This document shows, in pieces, positions 25,396-33,908 of a stretch of DNA of 64,000 nucleotides. The notes under the pieces were generated by a model. That model was not told the origin of the DNA. It saw only the letters and a program-made list of their open reading frames with translations, and did no database searches. The stretch's first letter is position 1, and the number at the start of each line of letters is the position of its first letter. The translations under genes were made by a program, and so were the position numbers. Source of the DNA: Kribbella aluminosa. Lineage in GTDB: Bacteria; Actinomycetota; Actinomycetes; Propionibacteriales; Kribbellaceae. The DNA lies in assembly GCF_017876295.1 (NCBI RefSeq), contig NZ_JAGINT010000001.1:1426001-1490000 (forward strand), written 5' to 3'.

Positions 25396-25959
25396 TCACA
25401 GGCCGGGTGCGCCGTAGATGGGGAACCAGCGGGTGAGGTCTTGTTCGAAGTTCAGGTCGGTGCCCACTACCGACTTGATCTGGAGCTCCTTGGCGTTGTC
25501 TCGGCGGTCGGTGCCGACGGGGACGAACGGGTACCAGGAGCCGCGCTTGTAGAGGTACACCAGGCCCAGGGGCTCGGTGCCGTTGGTGAAGGCGACCAGG
25601 GTGCACAGGAGGGCACCGCCGAAGCCGGCGTCGACCAGGGAGGTGTTCACGGCGTGCAGGTCGGTGACGAGTGTTTCCAGGTCGTCAGGTGCCGTCTGCC
25701 GGACCAGCCAGGTGAAGCCGTACGAGTCCGTCGTACTCGTGAACTTGCCGTTGTCGAGGGCGAGCAGCTTGTCGACCTCGTCCCGGAGCGCCGTGAACCC
25801 ACCGCCCTCGGCCGCCTTGAAACACACTGAGCCGCTGCCGGTCGGACGGTAGTCGGCCGCGGTCTCCAATGTGATCGCGGCCGACGGAAGCGAGAACAAC
25901 TGATCGAGGTTCGGCGGAACGGCTTTGCTCCGCCCGAGCAGGATGTCGAGGAGTCCCAT
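25396..25959 (-). CDS. pspAB: PspA-associated protein PspAB
   Basis: Conserved actinobacterial protein of 187 residues starting MGLLDILLGRSKAVPPNLDQ, the signature opening of the PspAB family. The function is not established; it is linked to the phage-shock/envelope stress response by neighbourhood. ATG at 25959 is chosen over upstream in-frame codons, which lack family similarity. It starts 4 bases after the htpX stop, so the two are probably co-translated. Encoded near the SigE locus, which fits a membrane-stress role. Confidence 0.85.
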   Translation of the reverse strand: MGLLDILLGRSKAVPPNLDQLFSLPSAAITLETAADYRPTGSGSVCFKAAEGGGFTALRDEVDKLLALDNGKFTSTTDSYGFTWLVRQTAPDDLETLVTDLHAVNTSLVDAGFGGALLCTLVAFTNGTEPLGLVYLYKRGSWYPFVPVGTDRRDNAKELQIKSVVGTDLNFEQDLTRWFPIYGAPGL

Positions 25960-25963
25960 AGGC

Positions 25964-26863
25964 CTAAGCTTGCTCGCCCAGCTCGCGGGACAGGGCACCG
26001 AGGCGGTCGAGGCGTGTCTCGAGCGACGGGTGCGTCGAGAACAGCGCCGAGACGCTCTTGCCGCCGGAGATCGCCGGGGCGAAGAAGAACGCGTTGAACG
26101 CCTGCGCCTGGCGGAGGTCCCGCGACGGTATCCGGGCTATGTCTCCGCTGATCTTGGTCAGCGCCGAGGCCAGCGTGGACGGTCTGCCGGTGAGCATCGC
26201 CCCGGCACGGTCGGCGGCCAGCTCGCGGTAGCGGGACAGCGCCCGGGTGAGCAGGAACGAGATCGCGTACACCGCGACCGACACCGCGATCACGGTCAGC
26301 ATCACCAGCGCCGCGTTCTGGTCGCGGTTGCCGCGGCCGAGGCCGCCGTACAGCCCGAAGCGGGTGATCAGGCCGGCCAGCACGCCGAGGAACGACGCGA
26401 TCGTCATCACCGCGACGTCCCGGTGCGCGACGTGCGAGAGCTCGTGCGACAGCACGCCCTCGAGCTCGTCCTGGTCGAGCCGGCGCATGATGCCGGTGGT
26501 CACGCAGACCACCGCGTTGTTCGGGTTCCGGCCGGTCGCGAACGCGTTCGGCAGGTCGACGTCGGCGATCGCCACCCGCGGCTTCGGCATGTCGGCCAGC
26601 GCGCACAGCCGGTCGATCGCACCGTGCAGCTCCGGCGCCTCCTCCGGCGTCACGATCCGCCCGTGCATCGCGTACAGCGCGATCTTGTCGGAGAACCAGT
26701 ACTGCGCGAACAGCATGCCGCCCGCGATGACCACGGCCAGCACCGCGCTTCTGGTCAGCGCGATCAGCAGCGCCACGAACGCCACGTACAGCAGTCCGAG
26801 CAGGAAGCTCGTGATCACCATCCGGCTGGACAGCCCTCGGTCGGGCGCGAATCGAGTCTTCAT
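25964..26863 (-). CDS. htpX: Membrane zinc metalloprotease HtpX
   Basis: Integral membrane M48 protease that degrades misfolded membrane proteins. It has 299 residues. Two N-terminal membrane helices (about 15-55), the zinc motif HELSH (140-144), further hydrophobic helices (about 150-200) and the third-ligand region SRYRELAADRAGA are present. ATG at 26863 gives the family start; the longer open frame upstream overlaps the DUF1003 gene. Coupled with pspAB. Confidence 0.94.
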   Translation of the reverse strand: MKTRFAPDRGLSSRMVITSFLLGLLYVAFVALLIALTRSAVLAVVIAGGMLFAQYWFSDKIALYAMHGRIVTPEEAPELHGAIDRLCALADMPKPRVAIADVDLPNAFATGRNPNNAVVCVTTGIMRRLDQDELEGVLSHELSHVAHRDVAVMTIASFLGVLAGLITRFGLYGGLGRGNRDQNAALVMLTVIAVSVAVYAISFLLTRALSRYRELAADRAGAMLTGRPSTLASALTKISGDIARIPSRDLRQAQAFNAFFFAPAISGGKSVSALFSTHPSLETRLDRLGALSRELGEQA

Positions 26864-26906
26864 CCCACGTCCTTCTTCCTCACCTGATAGCGAGGGTAGC
26901 TCGGAG

Positions 26907-27419
26907 TCAAACCCGATCGTCCTCGCGCGTGTCCAGATCCGCCAGCAGCGACCGCAGCTCGGAGCGCAGGAAGTCCCGGGTGGCGACCTCGCCGACCGCC
27001 ATCCGCAGCGACGCCATCTCGCGGGCCAGGAACTCCATGTCCGCACGGGTCCGGGCGTCGACGTCCCGGTCCCGCTCGTACTGCACCCGGTCCCGGGCCT
27101 CCTGCCGGTTCTGCGCGAGCAGGATCAGCGGGGCGGCGTACGACGCCTGCAGGCTGAGCGCCAGCGTCAGGAAGATGAACGGGTAGGTGTCGAAGCGCAG
27201 GTTCGCCGGCGCGAAGATGTTCCAGCCGATCCAGAACAGGATCGTCACGGTCATGTAGACCAGGAACTGCCCGGTGCCGAGGAAGCGCGCGATCCGCTCG
27301 GACAGCCGGCCGAACGCGTCCGCGTCGTACGTCGGCCGCGGGACGAACGTCCGCCGCCAGTCCCGCGGTACGTCGAGCCGCGTGCTCCCCCGGGCCGTCC
27401 TGCGGTCGCTACGTGGCAT
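26907..27419 (-). CDS. DUF1003 membrane protein
   Basis: A 170-residue protein with two membrane helices (about residues 52-69 and 80-102, the second ending in PLILLAQNRQ), the DUF1003 signature, and a charged helical C-terminus. The function is unknown. Its start overlaps the end of the MgtE/CBS gene by 11 bases, an arrangement recalled from mycobacteria (Rv1231c/Rv1232c), so a shared role in divalent-cation or envelope homeostasis is possible. Confidence 0.85.
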   Translation of the reverse strand: MPRSDRRTARGSTRLDVPRDWRRTFVPRPTYDADAFGRLSERIARFLGTGQFLVYMTVTILFWIGWNIFAPANLRFDTYPFIFLTLALSLQASYAAPLILLAQNRQEARDRVQYERDRDVDARTRADMEFLAREMASLRMAVGEVATRDFLRSELRSLLADLDTREDDRV

Positions 27420-28692
27420 CGTGGCCCACCTCCTGCGGCGTGTCCGGGCTGTCCGGGTGGTCGTGCTCCCGCCAGTCCTCCGGGAGCAGGTGGTCGAGTA
27501 CGTCGTCGACAGTCACCGCACCGAGCAGCCTGCCCTCGTCATCCAGTACCGGTGCGGCGACCAGGTTGTACGTCGCGAGGTACTTGCTGACGGTATGCAG
27601 GCTGTCGTCCGGCCGCAGCCCGTCCAGGTCCGTGTCGAGTGCTGCCGACACCAGCTCGGACGGGGGCTCCCGGAGCAGCCGCTGGATGTGGCCGATGCCG
27701 ATGAACCGTCCAGTCGGTGTCTCGAGGGGTGGTCGGCAGACGTAGATCATGGCGGCCAGTGCCGGGCTCAGGTCGGCGTTGCGCACGTGGGCGAGTGCAT
27801 CGGCCACGGTGGCGTCTACAGGCAGGATGACGGGCTCTGACGTCATAAGACCGCCCGCTGTGTGCTCCTCGTACGTGAGCAGCCGCCGTACGTCCTCCGC
27901 TTCCTCAGGCTCCATCAGCGTCAGCAGGCGCTCTGCGATCTCGGTAGGCAGCTCGGCGATCAGGTCGGCCGCGTCGTCCGGGGACATCTCCTCCAGCACG
28001 TCCGCGGCGCGCTCGGTGTCCAGACCGTCCAGGATCTCCACCTGGATGTCCTCGGGCAGCTCTTCGAGTACGTCGGCCAGCCGCTCGTCGTCCAGCGCTG
28101 TCGCGATCTCCTTGCGGCGCTTGGCGGACAGGTCGTGCAGTACGCCGGCCAGGTCGGCCGGGCGCATCGACTCGAAGGCCGCGAGGATGTGGGTCGCGCC
28201 CTGGCCCTCTTCCACCTGGGTGAACCCGCTGACGTCGCTCCAGTCGAGCACATGCGTCTGGCCGCGTCGCCGGAACCGTTTGGAGCCCTCCCGCACCGCA
28301 ACCTTGGTCAGCAGCCAGTCCCGGGTCCGCCACTGCTCCATGGCCATGTCGTACACGACCGCGGTGGCACCGGTGTCGGCGATGGTGACGGTCCGGTCCA
28401 GCAGCTCACCCAGCACGAGTACTTCGGTCGGACGCTGCTCGAAGCGCCGCATGTTCAGCAGGCCGGTGGTGATGACGTGCCCGACCTCCACGGAGGTCAC
28501 CCGGGTCATCGGGAGGAAGATGCGGCGCCGGGTGAACACCTCGACGACCAGGCCGAGGACCCGCGGAGGCTGGTCGCCCTGGCGCATCATGGCGACCACG
28601 TCCCGAACCTTGCCGACCTGGTCGCCGTTCGGGTCGTACACCGGCAGCCCTGCGAGCCGAGCGACGTACACCCGCGACGGTGATCCAGTCAT
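27409..28692 (-). CDS. MgtE N-terminal/CBS regulatory protein with PRC-barrel, no transport domain
   Basis: A 427-residue soluble protein. A PRC-barrel-like domain at the N-terminus (VYDPNGDQVGKVRDVVAMM, about 18-36) is followed by the MgtE intracellular superhelical domain (about 150-270, LSAKRRKEIATALDDERL and repeats), and a CBS pair (about 280-415, ending EGRLLGAVTVDDVLDHL). The membrane transport domain of true MgtE is absent, so it is likely a magnesium or nucleotide sensor, not a channel. Divergent from the small gene at 28781. Confidence 0.88.
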   Translation of the reverse strand: MTGSPSRVYVARLAGLPVYDPNGDQVGKVRDVVAMMRQGDQPPRVLGLVVEVFTRRRIFLPMTRVTSVEVGHVITTGLLNMRRFEQRPTEVLVLGELLDRTVTIADTGATAVVYDMAMEQWRTRDWLLTKVAVREGSKRFRRRGQTHVLDWSDVSGFTQVEEGQGATHILAAFESMRPADLAGVLHDLSAKRRKEIATALDDERLADVLEELPEDIQVEILDGLDTERAADVLEEMSPDDAADLIAELPTEIAERLLTLMEPEEAEDVRRLLTYEEHTAGGLMTSEPVILPVDATVADALAHVRNADLSPALAAMIYVCRPPLETPTGRFIGIGHIQRLLREPPSELVSAALDTDLDGLRPDDSLHTVSKYLATYNLVAAPVLDDEGRLLGAVTVDDVLDHLLPEDWREHDHPDSPDTPQEVGHDAT

Positions 28693-28780
28693 GCCGGAAG
28701 GCTAACCCGCCGAGCCGGAGTCTCGGCTGAGGACGCTTCGTAGACTTTTGCACCTCGGGTGCGGACGAAGTGGGGTGGGG

Positions 28781-29026
28781 ATGCTGGGAACCACCGGGTT
28801 GGGCGTGGACGAGGAGACGGCGTACCTGGACCTGATCCGGCGTCAGGAGGAGGAGTTCGAGCGGATCCGGAAGTCGGCGTACCGGCTGGCCGCGGAGGCG
28901 ACCCGGCAGGGCGGTGCACGGCGGACCGAGGAGCTGATCGAGATCGTCACCGGCGAGACCGCGGTCGCGCTGGCCTTCGACCGGGTCCAGCGGACGGCCC
29001 GTGCCGAGATGCGCGAGCGGACATGA
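28781..29026 (+). CDS. Small helical protein of unknown function
   Basis: An 81-residue mostly helical, charged protein (DLIRRQEEEFERIRKSAYRLAAEA...). ATG at 28781 directly follows a GGGGTGGGG ribosome-binding stretch; upstream in-frame codons are not supported. Its stop overlaps the ATG of the helix-turn-helix gene (ATGA at 29023), so both are made together. It could be a partner of that DNA-binding protein. Not recognised as a named family. Confidence 0.6.
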   Translation: MLGTTGLGVDEETAYLDLIRRQEEEFERIRKSAYRLAAEATRQGGARRTEELIEIVTGETAVALAFDRVQRTARAEMRERT

Positions 29027-29286
29027 TGTTCGAGACCGTGTGGAACAGAGCGAGCCCGCTGAGCGTGACCGACTCGGACGGGCTGCGGCCGGAGGAGGCC
29101 TTGTCCTCGGAGGACAGGCACCTGCTCTCGTTGCTGGTCGCAGGACTGACCGACGACGCCGCAGGCGCACGACTGGGCATCAGCCGCCGCACAGTCGCCA
29201 GACGCGTCCAGCAACTGATGGAACAGACCCACTCACGTTCCCGTCTGCAACTCGGCTGGCACGCCCGCGACCGCGGCTGGCTCTGA
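29023..29286 (+). CDS. Orphan LuxR-type helix-turn-helix protein
   Basis: An 87-residue protein made of little more than a GerE/LuxR DNA-binding domain: LSSEDRHLLSLLVAGLTDDA then GISRRTVARRVQQLMEQ (recognition helix) and SRLQLGWHARDRGWL. No receiver or sensor domain is present. ATG 29023 (or the adjacent ATG 29026) overlaps the previous stop, so the regulator and the small helical protein form a unit. The targets are unknown. Confidence 0.75.
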   Translation: MMFETVWNRASPLSVTDSDGLRPEEALSSEDRHLLSLLVAGLTDDAAGARLGISRRTVARRVQQLMEQTHSRSRLQLGWHARDRGWL

Positions 29287-29302
29287 CGCTTGCTGACGGC
29301 AA

Positions 29303-29833
29303 CTAGCTCAGTTTGGGGCGGCGGCGGATCGGGCGGTGCAGGGTTTTCGGTGGTTTGCCGCGGGTTGTGGCTCTGGTCGGTACCGGAGTCTCGGCTCGGG
29401 GCGAGTCGTCGTACAGCCCGGTGAAGTCACCTGCGGGGTCCAGGGCGAGGATGTCGGCCTGGGTGCGCCAGCGCTCGAGCTGGGTGTCCAGGTCGGCCGC
29501 GTTGAGCCGCTCGGTACGCAATACCTGCGCGGCGGCGGTCCACTCGTCGCTGCCGGGTTCCAGCCGCCGTACCGTAGCCGTCCAGCTCGCCAGCCGGTTG
29601 GTCGCGGGCTTGGCCGGTACGACGACCGTGACAGAGCCTGCCGTTGCGAGCCCGGGGAGTGGCTGCTCGTCACCGTCCGCCGAGTCGGCGAGTACGACGT
29701 ACTGCCCGTCGACGTTCGCGAACCAGGCAGGTGCCGGGCGGCCGCCGTCCCACGACAGCCAGACGAGGCCCGCCTTCTTCATCACGGCGGCGATCTCCGT
29801 GGCGATCTCTGTCACAGCCCGCTCGGTGTCCAC
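29303..29833 (-). CDS. Conserved actinobacterial protein, FMN-binding split-barrel-like
   Basis: A 176-residue protein. The first half (AGLVWLSWDGGRPAPAWFA, YVVLADS, GSVTVVVPA) has the strand pattern of a small split-barrel/pyridoxamine-oxidase-like fold. The second half (SDEWTAAAQVLRTERLNAADL) matches, from memory, a conserved actinobacterial family of unknown function. The C-terminus is basic and Arg/Pro-rich. It is convergent with the HTH gene and divergent from the CitE-like gene. Confidence 0.6.
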   Translation of the reverse strand: MDTERAVTEIATEIAAVMKKAGLVWLSWDGGRPAPAWFANVDGQYVVLADSADGDEQPLPGLATAGSVTVVVPAKPATNRLASWTATVRRLEPGSDEWTAAAQVLRTERLNAADLDTQLERWRTQADILALDPAGDFTGLYDDSPRAETPVPTRATTRGKPPKTLHRPIRRRPKLS

Positions 29834-29932
29834 GGCCCAAGACTGTCACAGTGAGCGATGTCACCGGGCCGGGCGCGTGCCTTTCGCCGTACGCTGCCGG
29901 TGACCGGTGGGTAACCGAGTGGAGGTCGACGG

Positions 29933-30895
29933 ATGACGGACAAGGGTTTGCGGAGCAGGCGGTCGTGTCTGGCCACCCCGGGGTCGAACCCGCGGTTCCT
30001 GGAGAAGGCGAAGGGGCTGGACGCGGACCAGGTGTTCCTGGACCTCGAGGACTCGGTCGCACCGCTCGCCAAGCCGGACGCCCGGAAGAACATCGTCGCC
30101 GCGCTCAACGAGGGCGGCTGGGGGAACAAGATCCGCGTCGTCCGGGTGAACGACTGGACCACCGAGTGGACGTACGCCGACGTGATCGAGGTCGTCGGCG
30201 GCGCCGGCGCGAACCTGGACTGCATCATGCTGCCGAAGGTGCAGACCGCCGAGCAGGTGGTCGCCCTGGACCTGCTGCTCACCCAGCTCGAGAAGGTGCA
30301 CGGGTACGAGCCGGGACGGATCGGCATCGAGGCGCAGATCGAGAACGCGCTCGGCCTCACCAACGTGAACGCGATCGCTACCGCCTCGCCGCGGGTCGAG
30401 ACGATCATCTTCGGCCCGGCGGACTTCATGGCGTCGATCAACATGAAGTCGCTGGTGGTCGGCGAACAGCCGCCCGGGTACGACGTCGGCGACGCCTACC
30501 ACTACATCCTGATGCAGATCCTGATGGCGGCCCGCGCCCACGACAAGCAGGCGATCGACGGCCCGTACCTGCAGATCAAGGACGTCGACGGTTTCCGCCG
30601 CGTCGCGGGTCGCTCGGCCGCCCTCGGCTTCGACGGCAAATGGGTCCTGCACCCCGACCAGATCGCCGCCGCCAACGAGGTCTACTCCCCGCGCCAGGAG
30701 GACTACGACCACGCCGAGAACATCCTCGACGCCTACGACCACTACACCTCCGCCGCCGGCGGCGCCCGCGGCGCGGTCATGCTCGGCGACGAGATGATCG
30801 ACGAAGCCAGCCGCAAAATGGCCCTCGTCATCTCCGCCAAGGGCCGCGCCGCCGGCTTCACCCGCACCAACATCTGGCAGCCGCCCGCCGACTAG
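29933..30895 (+). CDS. HpcH/HpaI aldolase-citrate lyase family protein (CitE/Mcl-like CoA-ester lyase)
   Basis: TIM-barrel C-C lyase acting on beta-hydroxyacyl-CoA esters (malyl-, methylmalyl-, citramalyl- or HMG-CoA type), 320 residues. Conserved blocks are FLDLEDSVAP (metal/substrate region, about 29-38), RVNDWTTEW (Arg near 66), IEAQIENALGL with the Mg-ligand Glu (about 126-136), and IIFGPADFMASI (Asp ligand, about 155-166). No lyase partner subunits follow. An acyl-CoA dehydrogenase (33909) and a MaoC hydratase (38240) in the window could supply the rest of a branched-acyl-CoA route. Confidence 0.88.
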   Translation: MTDKGLRSRRSCLATPGSNPRFLEKAKGLDADQVFLDLEDSVAPLAKPDARKNIVAALNEGGWGNKIRVVRVNDWTTEWTYADVIEVVGGAGANLDCIMLPKVQTAEQVVALDLLLTQLEKVHGYEPGRIGIEAQIENALGLTNVNAIATASPRVETIIFGPADFMASINMKSLVVGEQPPGYDVGDAYHYILMQILMAARAHDKQAIDGPYLQIKDVDGFRRVAGRSAALGFDGKWVLHPDQIAAANEVYSPRQEDYDHAENILDAYDHYTSAAGGARGAVMLGDEMIDEASRKMALVISAKGRAAGFTRTNIWQPPAD

Positions 30896-30941
30896 CACCA
30901 CGTCCGTGATCCGTACGCCGGTCTTGTCCTGCCCGCGCTCC

Positions 30942-31556
30942 TCAGGTCGTGGGGACCGCCTGGGCCATGATCGCCAGCAGGTGGCCGTCAGGGTCGGGGA
31001 AGAATGCCATCCATTCCTCGACGCCGTTGTCGTGTTTGTGGATGAGGTGCGGCGCCTGCTCGAATTCCACGCCGCGGGCGCGGAGCTCGTCGTACGCCGT
31101 CTGGATGTCGTCGACCCGGAAGTAGAGGATTGATGGCTGGGCCGGCTCCTCGGTGGCGCTCAGGAACAAGCGGGTCCCGCCGCAGTCGAAGAAGGCGAGA
31201 TCGCCGAACGTGTAGAGATGCGGCAGTCCCAGCACCGTCCCGTAGAAGTCCACCGCCACGTGAATGTCCCGCACCGGGCGGGCAATCTGCCCGATCACAC
31301 CTAGCTCCATGGGTTGGGCTCCTTGTGCTCGCAGGGGGCTGTCGGCGGGTACGCCGCGCCAGCCGCGGAGTTCGGTCCGGCGAGTCAGGCCGAGCTTCAT
31401 CAGCGCGTTGGCGACGTGGAACTTGACCGCGTCGACGCTGACTCCGCGCCGGCGCGCGATCTCCTGGTTCGACATCCCGTGCCGGACCGCGTGCACGACC
31501 TGCCACTCGGCGGGCGTCAGTACGTCGGGATGCCGGGGCCGGCCTCGTGTACCCAC
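30942..31556 (-). CDS. LuxR-type HTH fused to a VOC/glyoxalase domain
   Basis: A 204-residue fusion: residues about 10-66 form a GerE/LuxR DNA-binding domain (LTPAEWQVVHAVRHGMSNQE, VSVDAVKFHVANALMKLGL), and residues about 84-200 form a vicinal-oxygen-chelate domain (IGQIARPVRDIHVAVDFY, LFLSATEE, FFPDPDGHLLAIM). The order is inverted relative to classical LuxR proteins, with the sensor-like domain after the HTH. It may be a one-component regulator sensing a small molecule, or a VOC enzyme with DNA tethering. The gene stands alone between convergent and co-directional neighbours. Confidence 0.8.
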   Translation of the reverse strand: MGTRGRPRHPDVLTPAEWQVVHAVRHGMSNQEIARRRGVSVDAVKFHVANALMKLGLTRRTELRGWRGVPADSPLRAQGAQPMELGVIGQIARPVRDIHVAVDFYGTVLGLPHLYTFGDLAFFDCGGTRLFLSATEEPAQPSILYFRVDDIQTAYDELRARGVEFEQAPHLIHKHDNGVEEWMAFFPDPDGHLLAIMAQAVPTT

Positions 31557-31596
31557 GGGCTCACGTTAGCCCCGGCGACCGCCGAATTACCCTCCC

Positions 31597-32256
31597 CTAG
31601 AAGGTCCAGACCTTGAGGATGCGGATGGGCTTGACCGGTGGGCCGTCCTGGTCGGGGTCGGCGATGCCGGCGGCGACCATGCGGTCGAAGGTGGACATGC
31701 CGGCGATCACGTGGCCGAGGACCGTGTAGTTCGGGGCGATATGGGCGAAGGAGTGGACGACGAAGAACTCCGAGCCGTTGGTGCCCGGGCCCTGGTTGCC
31801 GTAGGCAACGGTGCCGCGGTCGTAGGTCTCCTTGCCGGTGACCTCGTCGGGGAACTTGTAGCCGGGGCCGCCCTCCTCCTGGCGGTAGATGTCGCCGCAC
31901 TGGAGGACGCCGAGCCGGGCCGAGTTCGTCAGCCGGAAGCACTGGGTGGCGTCGTAGAACCGGCTCTGCACCAGGTGCACGAAGTTGTGTACGCCGCACG
32001 GGGCGTTCGCGCGGTCCATCCGGACCACGAACGGGCCGTAGTTCGTCACGAAGTACACGTCGACCGTGCCCTTGGCGCGGGCGTTCGCGGACGGGATCCG
32101 GACCGGCTTCGCGGCCGGGTTCTCCGGGGTCGGGGTGAACTCGCACTTCACTACCGGGCGCGGGTGCCGGTCGGGCGCGGCGGACGCGGTGGTCGTGGTG
32201 AGAGTGGTCAGCGTCGTCGCGACCAGCACTGCCGCGATCAGGGCGGGGAGTTTCAT
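31597..32256 (-). CDS. Secreted cyclophilin-type peptidyl-prolyl isomerase
   Basis: Extracytoplasmic protein-folding catalyst, 219 residues. The signal peptide (MKLPALIAAVLVATTL..., cleavage near ASAA at about 28) is followed by a cyclophilin core with NFVHLVQSRFYDATQCFRL, GDIYRQEEGGPGY, and the GTNGSEFFV signature. ATG 32256 is chosen for the signal peptide; the upstream in-frame extension has none. Two cysteines (mature region) may form a disulfide. Divergent from the kinase gene. Confidence 0.9.
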   Translation of the reverse strand: MKLPALIAAVLVATTLTTLTTTTASAAPDRHPRPVVKCEFTPTPENPAAKPVRIPSANARAKGTVDVYFVTNYGPFVVRMDRANAPCGVHNFVHLVQSRFYDATQCFRLTNSARLGVLQCGDIYRQEEGGPGYKFPDEVTGKETYDRGTVAYGNQGPGTNGSEFFVVHSFAHIAPNYTVLGHVIAGMSTFDRMVAAGIADPDQDGPPVKPIRILKVWTF

Positions 32257-32374
32257 CCACCCACCGTAGTACTCCGATCGCTGTCCGCAGAGGTTTCTGA
32301 ACCTTTTCGTCGTGGACTCGATCATCCGCGATTCGCCGCCTAAGGTGATCCGGTCCGCTGCGGAAGGTGAGTGT

Positions 32375-33817
32375 GTGAACGGCGAGGTACTGGTAGGTCG
32401 GTACCGTTTGCTGACTCTGCTGGGCAGGGGCGGCGCGGGCGAGGTGTGGCAGGCCGAGGACACGGTTCTCGACCGGCAGGTGGCGGTGAAACTGCTCCGC
32501 AGCCTTGACGGCGACCCGATGGATGCCGTCCAGCGGTTCCGGGCCGAGGCTCAGTCAGCCGCTCGGCTGACCCACCCGAACGTGGTGGCGACGTACGACG
32601 TCGGCACCGAGGGCGACCGCGTGTTCCTGGTGATGGAGCTCGTCCAGGGCCCGGACCTGGCGAAGCTGATGCGTACGTCGGGACTCCCGCCCGCCGAGCT
32701 GGTCGAAAGCATCGCGACCCAGGGCGCCCGCGCGCTGGACGCCGCGCACGAGGCCGGCATCGTGCACCGCGACGTGAAGCCGGGCAACCTGCTGCTGGCA
32801 CCGGACGGCACGCTCAAGATGACCGACTTCGGTATCGCCAAGCGTGCCGGCAACGAGACGACCGGTCTGGGCGTCCTGCTCGGTACGGCGTCGTACGTGT
32901 CGCCTGAGCAGGTCCGAGGCGAGCCGGCAACGCCTGCCAGCGACTGGTACTCGTTCGGCTGCGTCCTGCACGAGCTCCTGACCGGTACGCCGCCGTTCAC
33001 CGGGCCGACCGCGGACGTGGTGATGCGGCAGCACCTGGACACACCACCTCCGCCCGTGACGCGTACCGACGTACCAGCTCAGCTGGCCGGCCTCGTCACG
33101 CACCTGCTGGCTAAGAACCCGGCCCAGCGGCCGTCTTCCGCCCACCAGGTGACGGCGCTGCTCGCGCCGAGCAACCAGACCCAGGTGCTGGCCTACACCC
33201 CGGCCGAGGTGGTCGGGGTCGGGACGTGGGAACAGGACGAGCCGCAGACCAGCACCCACCGGGCGCCGAGCGGTGGGTTCCCGCTGGCGAAGGCCGGCAT
33301 AGCCGCCGCCGTGCTGGTGGCTGCTGTGCTGGGCGCGCTGCTGTTGCGGTCGGGTGTCTCCAACGACGCGCCGGCACAGGCGGGCGGTACGCCCTCGGCC
33401 CCGGTGCAGAAGGTCACGGCCGCGCCCAGGACAACAAAGCCGACCACACAGAAGCCCACGCCTACGCCTACGCAGACCACGCCCACGAAGAAGCCGACGC
33501 AGGACCCGCAGACAGTCCTGGTGCAGCGGCTGCGGACACTGGCCGCACAGGTACGCGCAACCCAGCAGGGGAACGGGAATCGCAGCAAGGCTCCACGTGA
33601 CGCAGCGAACCAGCTGGACCAGGCTGCGCAGGCGGTCGACCACGGTGACCTGCAGGCCGCCGCGCAACACTTCTACGCCGCCGGGCAGCGTCTGGCCGAG
33701 GCACGGCAGCGCCACCGCTGGCAGGCCACGCAGCAGGTCGCCTCGCTGTTCTCGACCATCGGGCAGTCACTTCCGCGGCCGAACGGTGACAACCACGGGA
33801 ACAACAACAACGAGTGA
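32375..33817 (+). CDS. Membrane Ser/Thr protein kinase (PknB family)
   Basis: Transmembrane Hanks-type kinase of 480 residues. The kinase domain (about 8-265) shows the glycine loop LGRGGAGEVW, Lys39 in VAVKLL, HRDVKPGN (131-138), DFGIAK (151-156) and SPEQVRG. One membrane helix lies at about 307-326, followed by a Thr/Pro/Lys-rich stalk (about 345-385) and a charged helical outer domain ending in an Asn-rich tail. There are no PASTA repeats. GTG at 32375 with GGAAGG upstream is preferred; an in-frame ATG at 32312 would add 21 non-family residues. Confidence 0.93.
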   Translation: MNGEVLVGRYRLLTLLGRGGAGEVWQAEDTVLDRQVAVKLLRSLDGDPMDAVQRFRAEAQSAARLTHPNVVATYDVGTEGDRVFLVMELVQGPDLAKLMRTSGLPPAELVESIATQGARALDAAHEAGIVHRDVKPGNLLLAPDGTLKMTDFGIAKRAGNETTGLGVLLGTASYVSPEQVRGEPATPASDWYSFGCVLHELLTGTPPFTGPTADVVMRQHLDTPPPPVTRTDVPAQLAGLVTHLLAKNPAQRPSSAHQVTALLAPSNQTQVLAYTPAEVVGVGTWEQDEPQTSTHRAPSGGFPLAKAGIAAAVLVAAVLGALLLRSGVSNDAPAQAGGTPSAPVQKVTAAPRTTKPTTQKPTPTPTQTTPTKKPTQDPQTVLVQRLRTLAAQVRATQQGNGNRSKAPRDAANQLDQAAQAVDHGDLQAAAQHFYAAGQRLAEARQRHRWQATQQVASLFSTIGQSLPRPNGDNHGNNNNE

Positions 33818-33863
33818 GCCACGCGACCTTCCCCAGGTGGTCGGTGTCACAGCGAGTGTCACG

Positions 33864-33890
33864 CTGGTACCAGGATACTCACTGGTACGC
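33864..33890 (+). promoter_or_regulatory. CTGGTAC repeats before the acyl-CoA dehydrogenase (weak operator candidate)
   Basis: A perfect 10-bp palindrome CTGGTACCAG (33864-33873) is followed by a second CTGGTAC at 33882, flanking a GATACT sequence that could be a -10 element. A TetR/AcrR or similar regulator could act here, but no partner gene is evident. Confidence 0.3.
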
Positions 33891-33908
33891 AGGCCAAGGA
33901 GGCGCAGC

